From Candidatus Manganitrophus morganii (GTDB lineage: Bacteria > Nitrospirota > Nitrospiria > SBBL01 > Manganitrophaceae): a stretch of DNA of 64,000 bases. The stretch covers positions 1,364,001 to 1,428,000 of the forward strand of contig JAJHOH010000001.1 of NCBI GenBank assembly GCA_021651055.1, given 5' to 3'. The notes under the pieces are model-generated. The model had not been told where the DNA came from and searched no databases. It worked only from the letters and a program-made list of their open reading frames with translations. Below, piece by piece: positions 15,907 through 23,249 of the stretch (position 1 is its first letter; every line of letters starts with the position of its first letter). A program made the position numbers and the translations under genes.

Positions 15907-16587
15907 ATGTCGGGAACGCTCTATGTCGTCAGCACCCCGATCGGCAATCTCGAAGACATCACCCTCCGGGCGATCCGCATCCTGAAAGAGGTCGCGATCA
16001 TCGCCGCGGAAGACACCCGCCACACCCAAAAGCTCCTCTCCCATTTCGACATCCACACCACGCTCACCAGCTATCACGACTTCAACAAGGAAGAGAAAAC
16101 GCCGGTTCTCCTTTCCAAAATGGCGGAGGGGGCTTCGATCGCCATCGTCTCCGACGCCGGCACCCCCACCCTCTCCGATCCCGGTTTTTATTTGATTCGC
16201 GAAGCGATCCGCGCCGGCCTCCCCGTCAGCCCCATCCCCGGCCCCGCCGCCGCTCTTGCGGCGCTGGCCGTTTCCGGCCTTCCCCCCGACCGATTTGTCT
16301 TCGAAGGCTTCTTACCAAAAAAGAAAGGGGCCCGCGCCCGGCGGCTGGAGCAACTCAAGCCCGATCCGCGGACGTTGATCTTCTACGAATCGCCGTTTCG
16401 AATCGTCGGGCTGCTTGAAGAAATCAAGACGATCCTTGGCGACCGGCCCGTTGTCGTTGCGCGGGAAATCACCAAGATGTTCGAGGAGTTCATTCGGGGG
16501 ACGGTGACGGAGGTATTGGAGAAGATCGGGAAGAAGACGGTGAAGGGGGAGATTACGCTGGTGGTGGGGGGGAACCGGGAGGAATAG
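15907..16587 (+). CDS. rsmI: 16S rRNA (cytidine(1402)-2'-O)-methyltransferase
   Basis: 226 residues, slightly short of the E. coli enzyme (about 286) because the C-terminal helical domain is reduced. It 2'-O-methylates C1402 of 16S rRNA in the decoding centre using S-adenosylmethionine. The tetrapyrrole-methylase fold is clear: LYVVSTPIGNLEDITLRA, AAEDTRHT, SDAGTPTLSDPG, PGPAAALAALAVSG, FYESPFRI and the VAREITKMFEE block. It is probably cotranscribed with gmhA. Confidence 0.95.
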   Translation: MSGTLYVVSTPIGNLEDITLRAIRILKEVAIIAAEDTRHTQKLLSHFDIHTTLTSYHDFNKEEKTPVLLSKMAEGASIAIVSDAGTPTLSDPGFYLIREAIRAGLPVSPIPGPAAALAALAVSGLPPDRFVFEGFLPKKKGARARRLEQLKPDPRTLIFYESPFRIVGLLEEIKTILGDRPVVVAREITKMFEEFIRGTVTEVLEKIGKKTVKGEITLVVGGNREE

Positions 16588-16600
16588 AACCTTTGGATGC

Positions 16601-16629
16601 TTGTCTTAGGTTTTATTCTGAGGTATTCT
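16601..16629 (+). promoter_or_regulatory. Promoter candidate for hicBA
   Basis: TTGTCT (16601-16606), a 17-base spacer and TATTCT (16624-16629), about 88 bases upstream of the hicB start. Spacing is ideal and each box is close to consensus. Confidence 0.5.
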
Positions 16630-16716
16630 ATTTAAAGTCTACACAAGACACAGACAACAGCATACAAACGTCCTGGATGTAGATCCGTTGTAGTAGAGAC
16701 AAAGGAGAAATGGAAA

Positions 16717-16917
16717 ATGAAATTGCATGTTGTTATTGAGAAGGATGAGGCGGGATATTATGTCGCTGAAGTTCCGGCCTTGCCGGGATGTATCTCTCAA
16801 GGAAAGACGCGTGAGGAAGCGATTGCCAATGTCAAGGAAGCAATTGAAGGTTGGCTGGAGGTGATGGAGGCCAAACGCGAGTTCGATCCGTCCAGGGTGG
16901 TCGAGGTTGTTGTCTGA
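16717..16917 (+). CDS. hicB: HicB-family antitoxin
   Basis: 66 residues with the HicB partial RNase-H-like fold: MKLHVVIEKDEAGYYVAEVP, ALPGCISQGKTREEAIANV, EAIEGWLE. HicB neutralises the HicA mRNA interferase. The protein ends without a separate DNA-binding domain, so autoregulation, if any, may need the complex. Ribosome-binding site AGGAGAA upstream; the stop overlaps the hicA start (TGATG). Antitoxin-before-toxin order is one of the two known orders for this family. Confidence 0.9.
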   Translation: MKLHVVIEKDEAGYYVAEVPALPGCISQGKTREEAIANVKEAIEGWLEVMEAKREFDPSRVVEVVV

Positions 16918-17138
16918 TGTCTCCCGCGCTCAGGCTATGTTCGGGGGCTGAGGCGGTAAATAAATTGAAACGCGCAGGATGGATCGTCTCCCGCAGACGC
17001 GGCTCTCATGTCATGATGACCAAACCTGGAAATCAATATACCCTTTCTATCCCCCAGCACGATGAGCTCGGGCCGGGCCTCTTAAGAAAACTGATCCGTC
17101 AAGCAGGAATCACCGTCGAAGAATTCAATCAGTTCTAA
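16917..17138 (+). CDS. hicA: HicA-family mRNA interferase toxin
   Basis: 73 residues. The double-stranded-RNA-binding-like HicA fold shows as LKRAGWIVSRRRGSHVMM with the catalytic histidine of the GSHV motif, followed by the IPQHDELGPGLLRKLIRQAGIT block. It cleaves mRNA when released from HicB. The start ATG overlaps the hicB stop by one base. Complete and apparently intact. The pair lies directly upstream of the SOS-type lexA cassette, but lexA has its own promoter. Confidence 0.9.
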   Translation: MSPALRLCSGAEAVNKLKRAGWIVSRRRGSHVMMTKPGNQYTLSIPQHDELGPGLLRKLIRQAGITVEEFNQF

Positions 17139-17235
17139 TATTTCCACGTAAATCTCTGTTCTTCTCTATCCTCTATGGATGGCTACGCCAAATATTCTCG
17201 TCTTTCGCTGTAGTACCCCCTTCCGGAATTTCCGC

Positions 17236-17265
17236 TTGACACTTTCCAATTCCTTCGGCTAGAAT
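17236..17265 (+). promoter_or_regulatory. lexA promoter, predicted to give a leaderless mRNA
   Basis: TTGACA (17236-17241), an 18-base spacer and TAGAAT (17260-17265). The expected transcription start, about 17272, is only a few bases from the ATG at 17275, so the message should have essentially no leader. No Shine-Dalgarno sequence is seen before the ATG, in keeping with that. Confidence 0.65.
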
Positions 17266-17285
17266 GGTATTCATATGGATACCAT
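17264..17285. promoter_or_regulatory. Candidate LexA operator overlapping the lexA start codon
   Basis: 22-base palindrome with the outer arms ATGGTAT / ATACCAT and a CATATG centre; 20 of 22 positions are symmetric. It spans the last base of the -10, the predicted transcription start and the start codon, an ideal place for autorepression. It matches neither CTGT-N8-ACAG nor GAAC-N4-GTTC, the best-known LexA boxes, so it would be a lineage-specific motif. Binding is inferred from position only. Confidence 0.5.
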
Positions 17286-17907
17286 CACGGCACGGCAGCA
17301 AGAAATCCTCACCTTCATCCAGCAAACGGTGGAGCAGAAAGGCTACCCCCCTTCCTTGCGTGAAATCGCAGGCCACTTCGGGATGGTCGGAACGCGGGGG
17401 GCTTTCAAACATGTCGCCGCACTGATCCGCAAAGGGCATTTGCGAAAAGGCCAGGGAGCCCGGGCGCTGGAAGTGATCTCGCAATCGCAGACAGCAAGGA
17501 CCGTCCAATCAAAAAGCGCCGGCCGCTCGGTCCCGATCTTGGGACGGGTCGCCGCCGGGCAGCCGATTCTGGCCGAGGAGAATTTACTCGGGCACCTGAC
17601 GGTCGATCCTTCGCTCGTTCGAGGAAGGGAAACGTTCCTCCTGAAGGTCAAAGGAGAGAGCATGCGTGACGCGGGAATCTTGGATGGGGATCTGGTCCTG
17701 GTCAAACGACAGGCCGATGCCGATTCCGGCGAGATCGTCGTTGCGATGGTCGAGGGGGAAGCGACGGTGAAGCGGCTGATCAAGAAAAAGAGAAGCCTGA
17801 TCCTCCAGCCCGAGAACACCGACTTTGATCCGATCGTCATCACCGAGAAAGACACCTCCTTTCAGATTCTCGGAAAAGTCGTCAGTCTCATTCGGCCGGT
17901 CGTTTGA
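17275..17907 (+). CDS. lexA: LexA repressor
   Basis: 210 residues. The N-terminal winged helix starts with ITARQQEILTFIQQTV and has PPSLREIAGHFGMVG as the recognition region. The self-cleavage site is Ala94-Gly95 (VAAGQP), and the catalytic dyad is Ser129 (GESMRD) and Lys166 (ATVKRL), so it should respond to RecA filaments by autoproteolysis and derepress damage genes. It is the first gene of a cassette with a Rad51-like protein, a small helical protein and a family B polymerase, 21 bases before the next start. The start codon is fixed by the conserved TARQQEIL region. Confidence 0.95.
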   Translation: MDTITARQQEILTFIQQTVEQKGYPPSLREIAGHFGMVGTRGAFKHVAALIRKGHLRKGQGARALEVISQSQTARTVQSKSAGRSVPILGRVAAGQPILAEENLLGHLTVDPSLVRGRETFLLKVKGESMRDAGILDGDLVLVKRQADADSGEIVVAMVEGEATVKRLIKKKRSLILQPENTDFDPIVITEKDTSFQILGKVVSLIRPVV

Positions 17908-17928
17908 TCGTAGAAGAGGAGCACGCTT

Positions 17929-18573
17929 GTGGACACGACCTACGAAATCGACGCCCCCTTCTTCTCCGGACCGCCGGTCTCCCTCATCTCCAGAATGCCG
18001 GGCGGGGTGATCTTTTTTTGCGGCGATGCCGCGCTCTGGCCGCTCGCTTCAGAAATGATCGGCTGGCGGCTGGCCCAGTCGGAGCGGGTCCTCTTTCTCG
18101 ATGGGGACAACTGCTTCAACCCATATCCGATCACAAATCTGGCGAAGCGGATCGGACACGATCCGCGCCTTTTTCTCTCGTCAATTTTTATCTCCCGTGC
18201 CGCCACCTGCCATCAGATGACCTCCCTCATCACCCGGCAGCTCGGCATTGGAATCGCGCGGCACCGTCCCCGTCTGGTGCTGCTGGCAGAGCCGCTCGCC
18301 ACCTTTTATGATGAAGCGGTCTCTTTCACCGAGAGAAAAACCCTCCTCTCCCGCACCGTATCAACCCTGGCGCGGCAGGCCCGGGAAGGAACCTGGATCG
18401 TGGTGCTGACCTCCCCTCCCCCGCCTTCGCACAAGTCGGCGTCGCTCCTTTCAATGGTGCGCAACGCGGCCGACCGTCTCTTCTCCGTCCGCACCGATGC
18501 ACAATCGATCCTCATCCGCGAAGAGACGCTCGCTATTGAAAAACGTCCGCCGCAACGAACCGGGGGGTGTTGA
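17929..18573 (+). CDS. Rad51/RadA-like RecA-fold protein with degenerate Walker A, ImuA-like role inferred
   Basis: 214 residues from a GTG start with AGAGGAG upstream. The central part follows the RecA/Rad51 core: GGVIFFCGDAALWPLASEM where a P-loop should be (no GxxxxGKT), RVLFLDGDNCFNPYPITNLAKR like the DTEGTFRPERI strand-helix of RadA, FISRAATCHQMTSLI like the RAxxxDHQM region of RadA, then a hydrophobic strand RPRLVLLAEP in the Walker B position. Loss of the P-loop lysine suggests it no longer hydrolyses ATP well. In other bacteria lexA-linked cassettes carry ImuA, a RecA-like accessory of translesion polymerases; I infer an equivalent role for this one with the downstream polymerase. It overlaps the next gene by one base. 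Confidence 0.65.
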   Translation: MDTTYEIDAPFFSGPPVSLISRMPGGVIFFCGDAALWPLASEMIGWRLAQSERVLFLDGDNCFNPYPITNLAKRIGHDPRLFLSSIFISRAATCHQMTSLITRQLGIGIARHRPRLVLLAEPLATFYDEAVSFTERKTLLSRTVSTLARQAREGTWIVVLTSPPPPSHKSASLLSMVRNAADRLFSVRTDAQSILIREETLAIEKRPPQRTGGC

Positions 18574-18872
18574 TGGGCCGCACCCTCTCCACCTTCACGC
18601 AGTTGATCGAGCAGGAACGGAGCGCTTGGCAGTCGTTTCACCGGGCGTTGCGCAAGGAGGACCAGCAATATTTCGACGCGCTTTTTCGCGCGGCGAAATA
18701 CCATGTCGCTTCCGGCAGCTACGCCTCGAAGAGCTCGCCGTTTGAAGCGATGATCGTGGCGATGTTGATCGAGTCGTACAAAAAAAATGCGCTGCTTGAA
18801 GCGCGGGTCTCCCACCTGGAAGCGTTTCTGAATAGAAGGAGGGTCGATGAAGATCACCGGCTGGATCTTTGA
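18573..18872 (+). CDS. Small helical protein of the lexA-polB cassette, function unknown
   Basis: 99 residues from ATG 18573, whose A is shared with the stop codon of the preceding gene. A GTG two codons earlier is also possible. The protein is predicted helical and charged (IEQERSAWQSFHRALRKEDQQYF, then KNALLEARVSHLEAFLNRR, a possible coiled coil at the C-terminus). No family is recognised. It overlaps the start of the polymerase gene by 26 bases, so the three proteins are translated in a coupled chain and are likely to work as one complex, perhaps with this one as adaptor. Confidence 0.7.
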   Translation: MGRTLSTFTQLIEQERSAWQSFHRALRKEDQQYFDALFRAAKYHVASGSYASKSSPFEAMIVAMLIESYKKNALLEARVSHLEAFLNRRRVDEDHRLDL

Positions 18873-21069
18873 TGTCTACGCGGTCGACGGGGGGATGCGG
18901 GTCTGGATCATCGACGCGCAAGGGAGAAAACACCGGCTGCTCGATCCCTTCTCCCCCGCTTTCTACATCGGCGGCCCTCCCGCCTCTGTCCGTCCGCTTC
19001 TGACCTTTCTCTCGCGCTTGAACCTGCCGATGGAGGTCACCCGCGCCGTGGGGATTGAGTTCTACTCGGGGAAAACGATCCCGGTCACACGGGTAAAACT
19101 TTTCAATCCAATCCACTTTACGAAGGTGGTCCGCTGGTGCACCTCCGCCGCCATCAAACCGGAAGGGAGCGGAATCTCGCTCTACAACTGCGATCTCTCC
19201 CTCCCGCAGCTCTATTTCTTCGAGCGCAAGCACTTCCCGCTGGCCTTCTGCGAGGTGGAGGTCGATCCCTCCGGAACCATTCAAACGGTCGGCTTACTCG
19301 ATTCGATCTGGCGGACCGATTACACCACCCCCCCCTTGACGACCCTGATCCTTCGAATGGAAGGGGGAAGCCTTCGCCCCGATCACACCGGTCCCCGGCG
19401 GCTGGAGGTCACGATCGATGGGCGGACCTCCTGCCTCGAAGCGGAGGATGAGGCGGGGCTGATCGACCGGTTCGACCGGATGCTGCTGCGGCACGATCCC
19501 GACCTGATTCTCTCCGAATGGGGCGATCCGTACCTCCTCCCCCAGCTGATGGCGATGGCCAAAAAGAAGCGCTTCCCGCTTCTGCTCAACCGAGAGCCGG
19601 ATACGGGGGTGATCACCCGGCGCGAACGCTCTTATTTTACATATGGCCAAGTCGTCCATCAGGCGCAAGCGCACCTGCTCCTCGGCCGCTGGCACATCGA
19701 TCTGCATAACTCTTTCTTGGTCGATCAGACCGAGCTTGAAGGGCTCTTTGAGTTCGCCCGCCTCTCGCGGATCCCGGTCCAGCAGATGGCGCGGACCACC
19801 ACCGGCACCGGAATCACCTCGATGCAGATGGCGCTGGCATTTGAGGACGGGATTCTGATCCCCTGGCGAAAGCAGGAGAGCGAGGCGTTCAAGAGCGCCG
19901 ACCAGCTGATGTTGACCGACAAAGGGGGGCTGACCTACGCCCCCAAGCTCGGCTTTCACGAAGAGGTCGCGGAGCTCGACTTCGCCTCGATGTACCCCGC
20001 GATGATGGCCCGTTACAACATCTCCCCCGAGACGATCAACTGCCCTTGCTGCCCGCACAATCTCGTTCCGGAGATCGGCCACCATCTCTGCACAAAGCGC
20101 CGCGGATTGATCCCCCGCTTCCTGGAGCCCTTTCTGGCCAAGCGCGCCGAGTACAAGCGGCTCAAGAAAACCGCGACCGATCCGGAGTGGAAGGCGCGGT
20201 ATGACGCGCGGCAGTCGGCGCTCAAGTGGGGCATGGTTACCACCTTCGGCTATCAAGGATATAAGAACGCCCGGTTCGGGAAGATCGAAGCCCACGAGGC
20301 GATCACCGCCTATGCCCGGGAGAAGCTGCTCCAGGCGAAGGAAATCGTCGAAGCGGAGGGGTTCGAGATGATCCATGCGATCGTCGACTCTCTCTGGATT
20401 AAAAAATCGGGAACGACGGAGGCCGACTATGAAGCGCTGGCCGAGCGGATCTCGAAGGCGTGCGAGATCCCGATCGCGTTTGAGGGGGTCTATCGCTGGG
20501 TCCTCTTTCCCCCCTCGAAGTCCGATCCGGAGATCGGGGTCCCCAACCGCTATCTCGGTGTCTTCCGAAACGGCGAGGTCAAGCTGCGGGGGATCGAAGC
20601 CCGCCGCGGCGACACCCCGCCGTTCATCCGGGCCGCCCAGACCGAAATGATCGAGATCCTCTCTCAGGCGAAGAATCGGGAAGCGTACGAGGCGCTCCTC
20701 CCCGAGGTCGAAGCGATCCGGGAGGCCTATCGGGAGCGGCTCAAAGCGAGGCGGGTCTCCTTCTGGGAGTTGGCGATCGCCAAGACCCTTTCGAAGTCCC
20801 CCTCGGAATATCAAAAAGACAGCCTCACGGCGATCGTCGCCAAAGAGCTCGCCGGCCGCGGGGTGCGTCTCTCCCCCGGGCAGAGCATTTCGTATGTGAT
20901 CACCGACGCCAAATCACGCGTGAAATCGGACCGCGCCCGAGCGCTCGGATTCATCGACGGGTCATGGGGATTCGACGCCGAAAAATACGAATCGCTCCTG
21001 ATCCAGGCGGCGGAGGTTCTCTTTCCAGACCCGCCCGATCGATTCGGGCAGAAAAAACTTCTGCCGTGA
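18847..21069 (+). CDS. Family B DNA polymerase of a lexA-linked cassette, exonuclease motifs degenerate
   Basis: 740 residues, close to E. coli Pol II (783). Polymerase motif A is LDFASMYPAMM with Asp378, motif B is KWGMVTTFGYQGYKNARFG with Lys460, and motif C reads HAIVDSLW with Asp514 where the family norm is YGDTDS. The first aspartate of motif C is isoleucine, but the metal-binding second aspartate is kept, so polymerisation seems possible. In the proofreading domain, by-eye alignment puts Arg in place of the Exo I aspartate (LILRMEG) and no FD in the Exo II region (DPDLILSEWGDPYLLP). The enzyme is therefore probably proofreading-deficient and error-prone. An AAGGAGGG site precedes the ATG. 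Last gene of the cassette. It might instead be a repair polymerase. Confidence 0.88.
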   Translation: MKITGWIFDVYAVDGGMRVWIIDAQGRKHRLLDPFSPAFYIGGPPASVRPLLTFLSRLNLPMEVTRAVGIEFYSGKTIPVTRVKLFNPIHFTKVVRWCTSAAIKPEGSGISLYNCDLSLPQLYFFERKHFPLAFCEVEVDPSGTIQTVGLLDSIWRTDYTTPPLTTLILRMEGGSLRPDHTGPRRLEVTIDGRTSCLEAEDEAGLIDRFDRMLLRHDPDLILSEWGDPYLLPQLMAMAKKKRFPLLLNREPDTGVITRRERSYFTYGQVVHQAQAHLLLGRWHIDLHNSFLVDQTELEGLFEFARLSRIPVQQMARTTTGTGITSMQMALAFEDGILIPWRKQESEAFKSADQLMLTDKGGLTYAPKLGFHEEVAELDFASMYPAMMARYNISPETINCPCCPHNLVPEIGHHLCTKRRGLIPRFLEPFLAKRAEYKRLKKTATDPEWKARYDARQSALKWGMVTTFGYQGYKNARFGKIEAHEAITAYAREKLLQAKEIVEAEGFEMIHAIVDSLWIKKSGTTEADYEALAERISKACEIPIAFEGVYRWVLFPPSKSDPEIGVPNRYLGVFRNGEVKLRGIEARRGDTPPFIRAAQTEMIEILSQAKNREAYEALLPEVEAIREAYRERLKARRVSFWELAIAKTLSKSPSEYQKDSLTAIVAKELAGRGVRLSPGQSISYVITDAKSRVKSDRARALGFIDGSWGFDAEKYESLLIQAAEVLFPDPPDRFGQKKLLP

Positions 21070-21184
21070 AAAAACGGAATGAACCTAACTTGTTTTTAGC
21101 TTGGATTCTGTTGGAAAGTAAGGAATGCTTGGAGACGTTTCAGGGAGGTGTATCGCGTTGGGTGTTTCCCTTCGATGAATACCG

Positions 21185-21562
21185 TTATAGACCGAGATGT
21201 TTTTTTAGAATTTCGTTTTCGGTGATTTCCCGATTGTCGCCCCCGAACCGCTTCGCCTTCTTAAAGGCCTCTGTCGCCTCCGGATGTTTTCCCATGCCGT
21301 CGTAGGCGATCGCCAAGTTAAAATGGGCCTCGGCGAAATCGCCCTTGGCCGCGATGGCTTCATTCAGGTGCCGGGAGGCGACCTCATAATGTTTCTGAAC
21401 CAGATGGTCGACCCCTTCATTGTTCTTAGCCGCCGCCTCCTTGTTGCTCATATCGTATGGGGAGAGAAGCACCGGGATTTGAGCGCTTGCGGCCCCCCCG
21501 CCGCCGGAACAGGCGGTCAGCCCAAGCAGGGCCATCACTAAAAGGTATCCACGTTTTTTCAT
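21185..21562 (-). CDS. TPR-repeat lipoprotein
   Basis: 125 residues from ATG 21562 (AAAGGAGGG upstream). The lipoprotein signal MKKRGYLLVMALLGLTAC is followed by a glycine-rich linker and then about two tetratricopeptide repeats (NEGVDHLVQKHYEVASRHLNEA, AEAHFNLAIAYDGMGKHPEA). Such proteins act as envelope scaffolds. Its start overlaps the stop of the small zinc-ribbon gene upstream (ATGA), so these small genes are coupled. It is convergent with the polymerase gene, with a 115-base gap showing no obvious terminator. Confidence 0.85.
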   Translation of the reverse strand: MKKRGYLLVMALLGLTACSGGGGAASAQIPVLLSPYDMSNKEAAAKNNEGVDHLVQKHYEVASRHLNEAIAAKGDFAEAHFNLAIAYDGMGKHPEATEAFKKAKRFGGDNREITENEILKKHLGL

Positions 21563-21888
21563 ACGATCCCTCCTTTGCGGGTGGAAGACCTCCCGATTCT
21601 CCGTTGCGGCAAACCCTGCCGGCGATTCCGGAGGATGATCGCATCGACGAGCTCGCCGCACTGCACGCAGCGCCGCGGCAAGAGATCGGTGTAACCGCTA
21701 TTCTTCAGAAGATAGAGGCATTGCTCGACGACCATGAGGCCCCCGCACCGCCAACAGAGAGGCTTGCTCACAAAGTCCTTCCACTCGGCGTTCACCGCCT
21801 GTTTCAGGGCCTTTTCTTGAATTTTGGTCGCCTTCGGCACCGAGGCCTCCCTCCAATGTTCTCTTCGACTTTCAGGCAACATGCGCAT
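21559..21888 (-). CDS. Small zinc-ribbon-like protein
   Basis: About 109 residues. Two CxxC pairs, CWRCGGLMVVEQC and RRCVQCGELVD, are spaced about 28 residues apart and could bind one zinc ion; the region between reads as short strands (LMVVEQCLYLL). The N-terminus is basic and helical. No catalytic domain is recognised. Starts at 21888 or 21882 are both possible; it overlaps the end of the upstream gene by about 17 bases and ends overlapping the TPR lipoprotein start, so the three are one operon. Confidence 0.7.
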   Translation of the reverse strand: MRMLPESRREHWREASVPKATKIQEKALKQAVNAEWKDFVSKPLCWRCGGLMVVEQCLYLLKNSGYTDLLPRRCVQCGELVDAIILRNRRQGLPQRRIGRSSTRKGGIV

Positions 21889-22276
21889 CAATGATGGAAT
21901 GGTTCTGTTGGTCGACCATGACGGTAATGGCCGTCCCTTTTTTGATATCGGTTATCTTTTCGGCGACTTCTTCTTTCATCTTGTAGAATTGCGAGGTCCC
22001 ATTTTTAAGCTTCAACGTGACGACTTTCTTGTCTGAATCGACGGAAATGACCTCGCCATGAATCAGCGCCAGTTGATGTTTTCCACCGATGTGAATCATG
22101 TCGATGATCTGGTTCCCTTCATCAAACTCCAACAGAATACGATCGCCCGGATGAGGAATCGCCCCCGATTTTATAGCGCCTTTCATGGTAAAGTGACGGG
22201 TGGTCCCCCCCTCCATTTCCAAAGAGATCGTTTCTTCAGAAGCCTGACTCACTGTGCCGATCACACTCTGTAGCAT
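21872..22276 (-). CDS. Protein with two tandem beta-rich repeats, unknown function
   Basis: 134 residues from ATG 22276, with AAAGGGTA upstream. The sequence is an internal duplication: unit 1 IGTVSQASEETISLEMEGG ... ILLEFDEGNQIIDMI and unit 2 HGEVISVDSDKKVVTLKLKNG ... ITVMVDQQNHSIIDAHV. Each has the G-x-V-x-S-x-D...V-T-L pattern of small OB- or DUF5666-like beta barrels. No signal peptide, so cytoplasmic. It lies in a run of small genes with membrane proteins upstream. Confidence 0.75.
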   Translation of the reverse strand: MLQSVIGTVSQASEETISLEMEGGTTRHFTMKGAIKSGAIPHPGDRILLEFDEGNQIIDMIHIGGKHQLALIHGEVISVDSDKKVVTLKLKNGTSQFYKMKEEVAEKITDIKKGTAITVMVDQQNHSIIDAHVA

Positions 22277-22286
22277 CTTACCCTTT

Positions 22287-22505
22287 CTATTCTTCTTTGT
22301 TGCTTCCCGTAAGCAGCAACACGATGCCGCCGGCCAATGCGATGACCCCCACGATCGGCGGCGGCGGGACGGCTCTCGTCTTCTCAGGTGTCGCCCCGGA
22401 ATTGAGATCGGCCCCCTTCTGTCGCGTGAGAGTAATCCCTTGATAAGCAAAGGTCAATACCCCCACGGTGATCAAGACAATGGCGAACAGTCTCTCCATT
22501 TTCAT
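22287..22505 (-). CDS. Small membrane protein, DUF3185-like
   Basis: 72 residues, or 70 from the second ATG. Two hydrophobic segments (LFAIVLITVGVLTFAYQ and IVGVIALAGGIVLLLTG) flank a short polar loop with ITLTRQKGAD, the layout of the DUF3185 family of two-helix inner-membrane proteins. Function unknown; relatives often sit near stress genes. It ends 10 bases before the duplicated beta-repeat gene. Confidence 0.75.
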   Translation of the reverse strand: MKMERLFAIVLITVGVLTFAYQGITLTRQKGADLNSGATPEKTRAVPPPPIVGVIALAGGIVLLLTGSNKEE

Positions 22506-22517
22506 TTCGCTTCGCCC

Positions 22518-22679
22518 TTACAAAACCGGATTGTTGATAGCCTCCCGCGGGTTACGCGGTCTTCGGCCTTGAATGATGCTGCTGAGCAGGGCATGAATAA
22601 ACCACCCTCCCATTATCGAGCCGTTCACCCATCCGAACAGCCACAGAACCATTAAAAACAGAGCGATCGTCCATAACAT
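22518..22679 (-). CDS. Lmo0937-family small membrane protein
   Basis: 53 residues from ATG 22679 (MLWTIALFLMVLWLFGW), with AAGGCAAG before it. The sequence matches the short Lmo0937/DUF5670 type: MLWTIA start, LWLFG, then a second helix with GGWFIHALLSSII. Longer upstream frames are less likely because the family starts at MLWTI. Function unknown; possibly envelope stress. Confidence 0.75.
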   Translation of the reverse strand: MLWTIALFLMVLWLFGWVNGSIMGGWFIHALLSSIIQGRRPRNPREAINNPVL

Positions 22680-22830
22680 GAGTCTTGCCTTTCGAAAAAT
22701 GATTAAGCCCGCTACCGGCCGGCGCGGGGGGTGCGCCGGCCGATAGCGATGCACCATGTCTTATTGCATTCGGACATGGATTCGTTCACTTTAAATTGGA
22801 ATCGCCCCTCTCGACCCGGACAGGAATCGT

Positions 22831-23034
22831 CTAAGAGGTCCCGATCAACGGCTCGGCCGGTTTTGATAGCCCTTTTTCCCGGGGAGCCAATTTCTCTGTT
22901 TTGAAGATCCCCAGGAATGACCCTGCTGTCCGGAGCAGCCATCGGAGAAAAACCAGACCAAGCACCCAGACCGGCCAGAGGAGAACGAGAAAAATAAAAA
23001 GATATTGAAGGAGATCTTTTGTCGTGATCATCAT
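22831..23034 (-). CDS. Small two-helix membrane protein, unknown
   Basis: 67 residues. One long hydrophobic stretch (LLQYLFIFLVLLWPVWVLGLVFL) followed by an amphipathic helix and a lysine/proline-rich tail. AAATGATG precedes its tandem start ATG ATG. No family recognised. It is the first gene of the small-gene run on the minus strand. Confidence 0.6.
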   Translation of the reverse strand: MMITTKDLLQYLFIFLVLLWPVWVLGLVFLRWLLRTAGSFLGIFKTEKLAPREKGLSKPAEPLIGTS

Positions 23035-23249
23035 TTTAGAAACCTCGGGCCATCTATTCCGTTGAAGACCACTCTGTTTCGACTCTCGAAAGAAAAGTCG
23101 CGACCCGCACCCGCTCCGGCGTTCTCACCGGACATCACTTCCCTTGGTGATATTCTGACGGGAAAAACAGAGAAAGTCTGGTCAATATTGCTCAGTTTTG
23201 AGAATCGAGAAGATCAAATGAATGACATGGTATAGAGGAGAGATGAGCG

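Noticed and set aside
17236-21069. imuA-imuB-dnaE2 mutasome
   Set aside because: The polymerase carries family B motifs and there is no Y-family or C-family homologue in the cassette, so it is only analogous.
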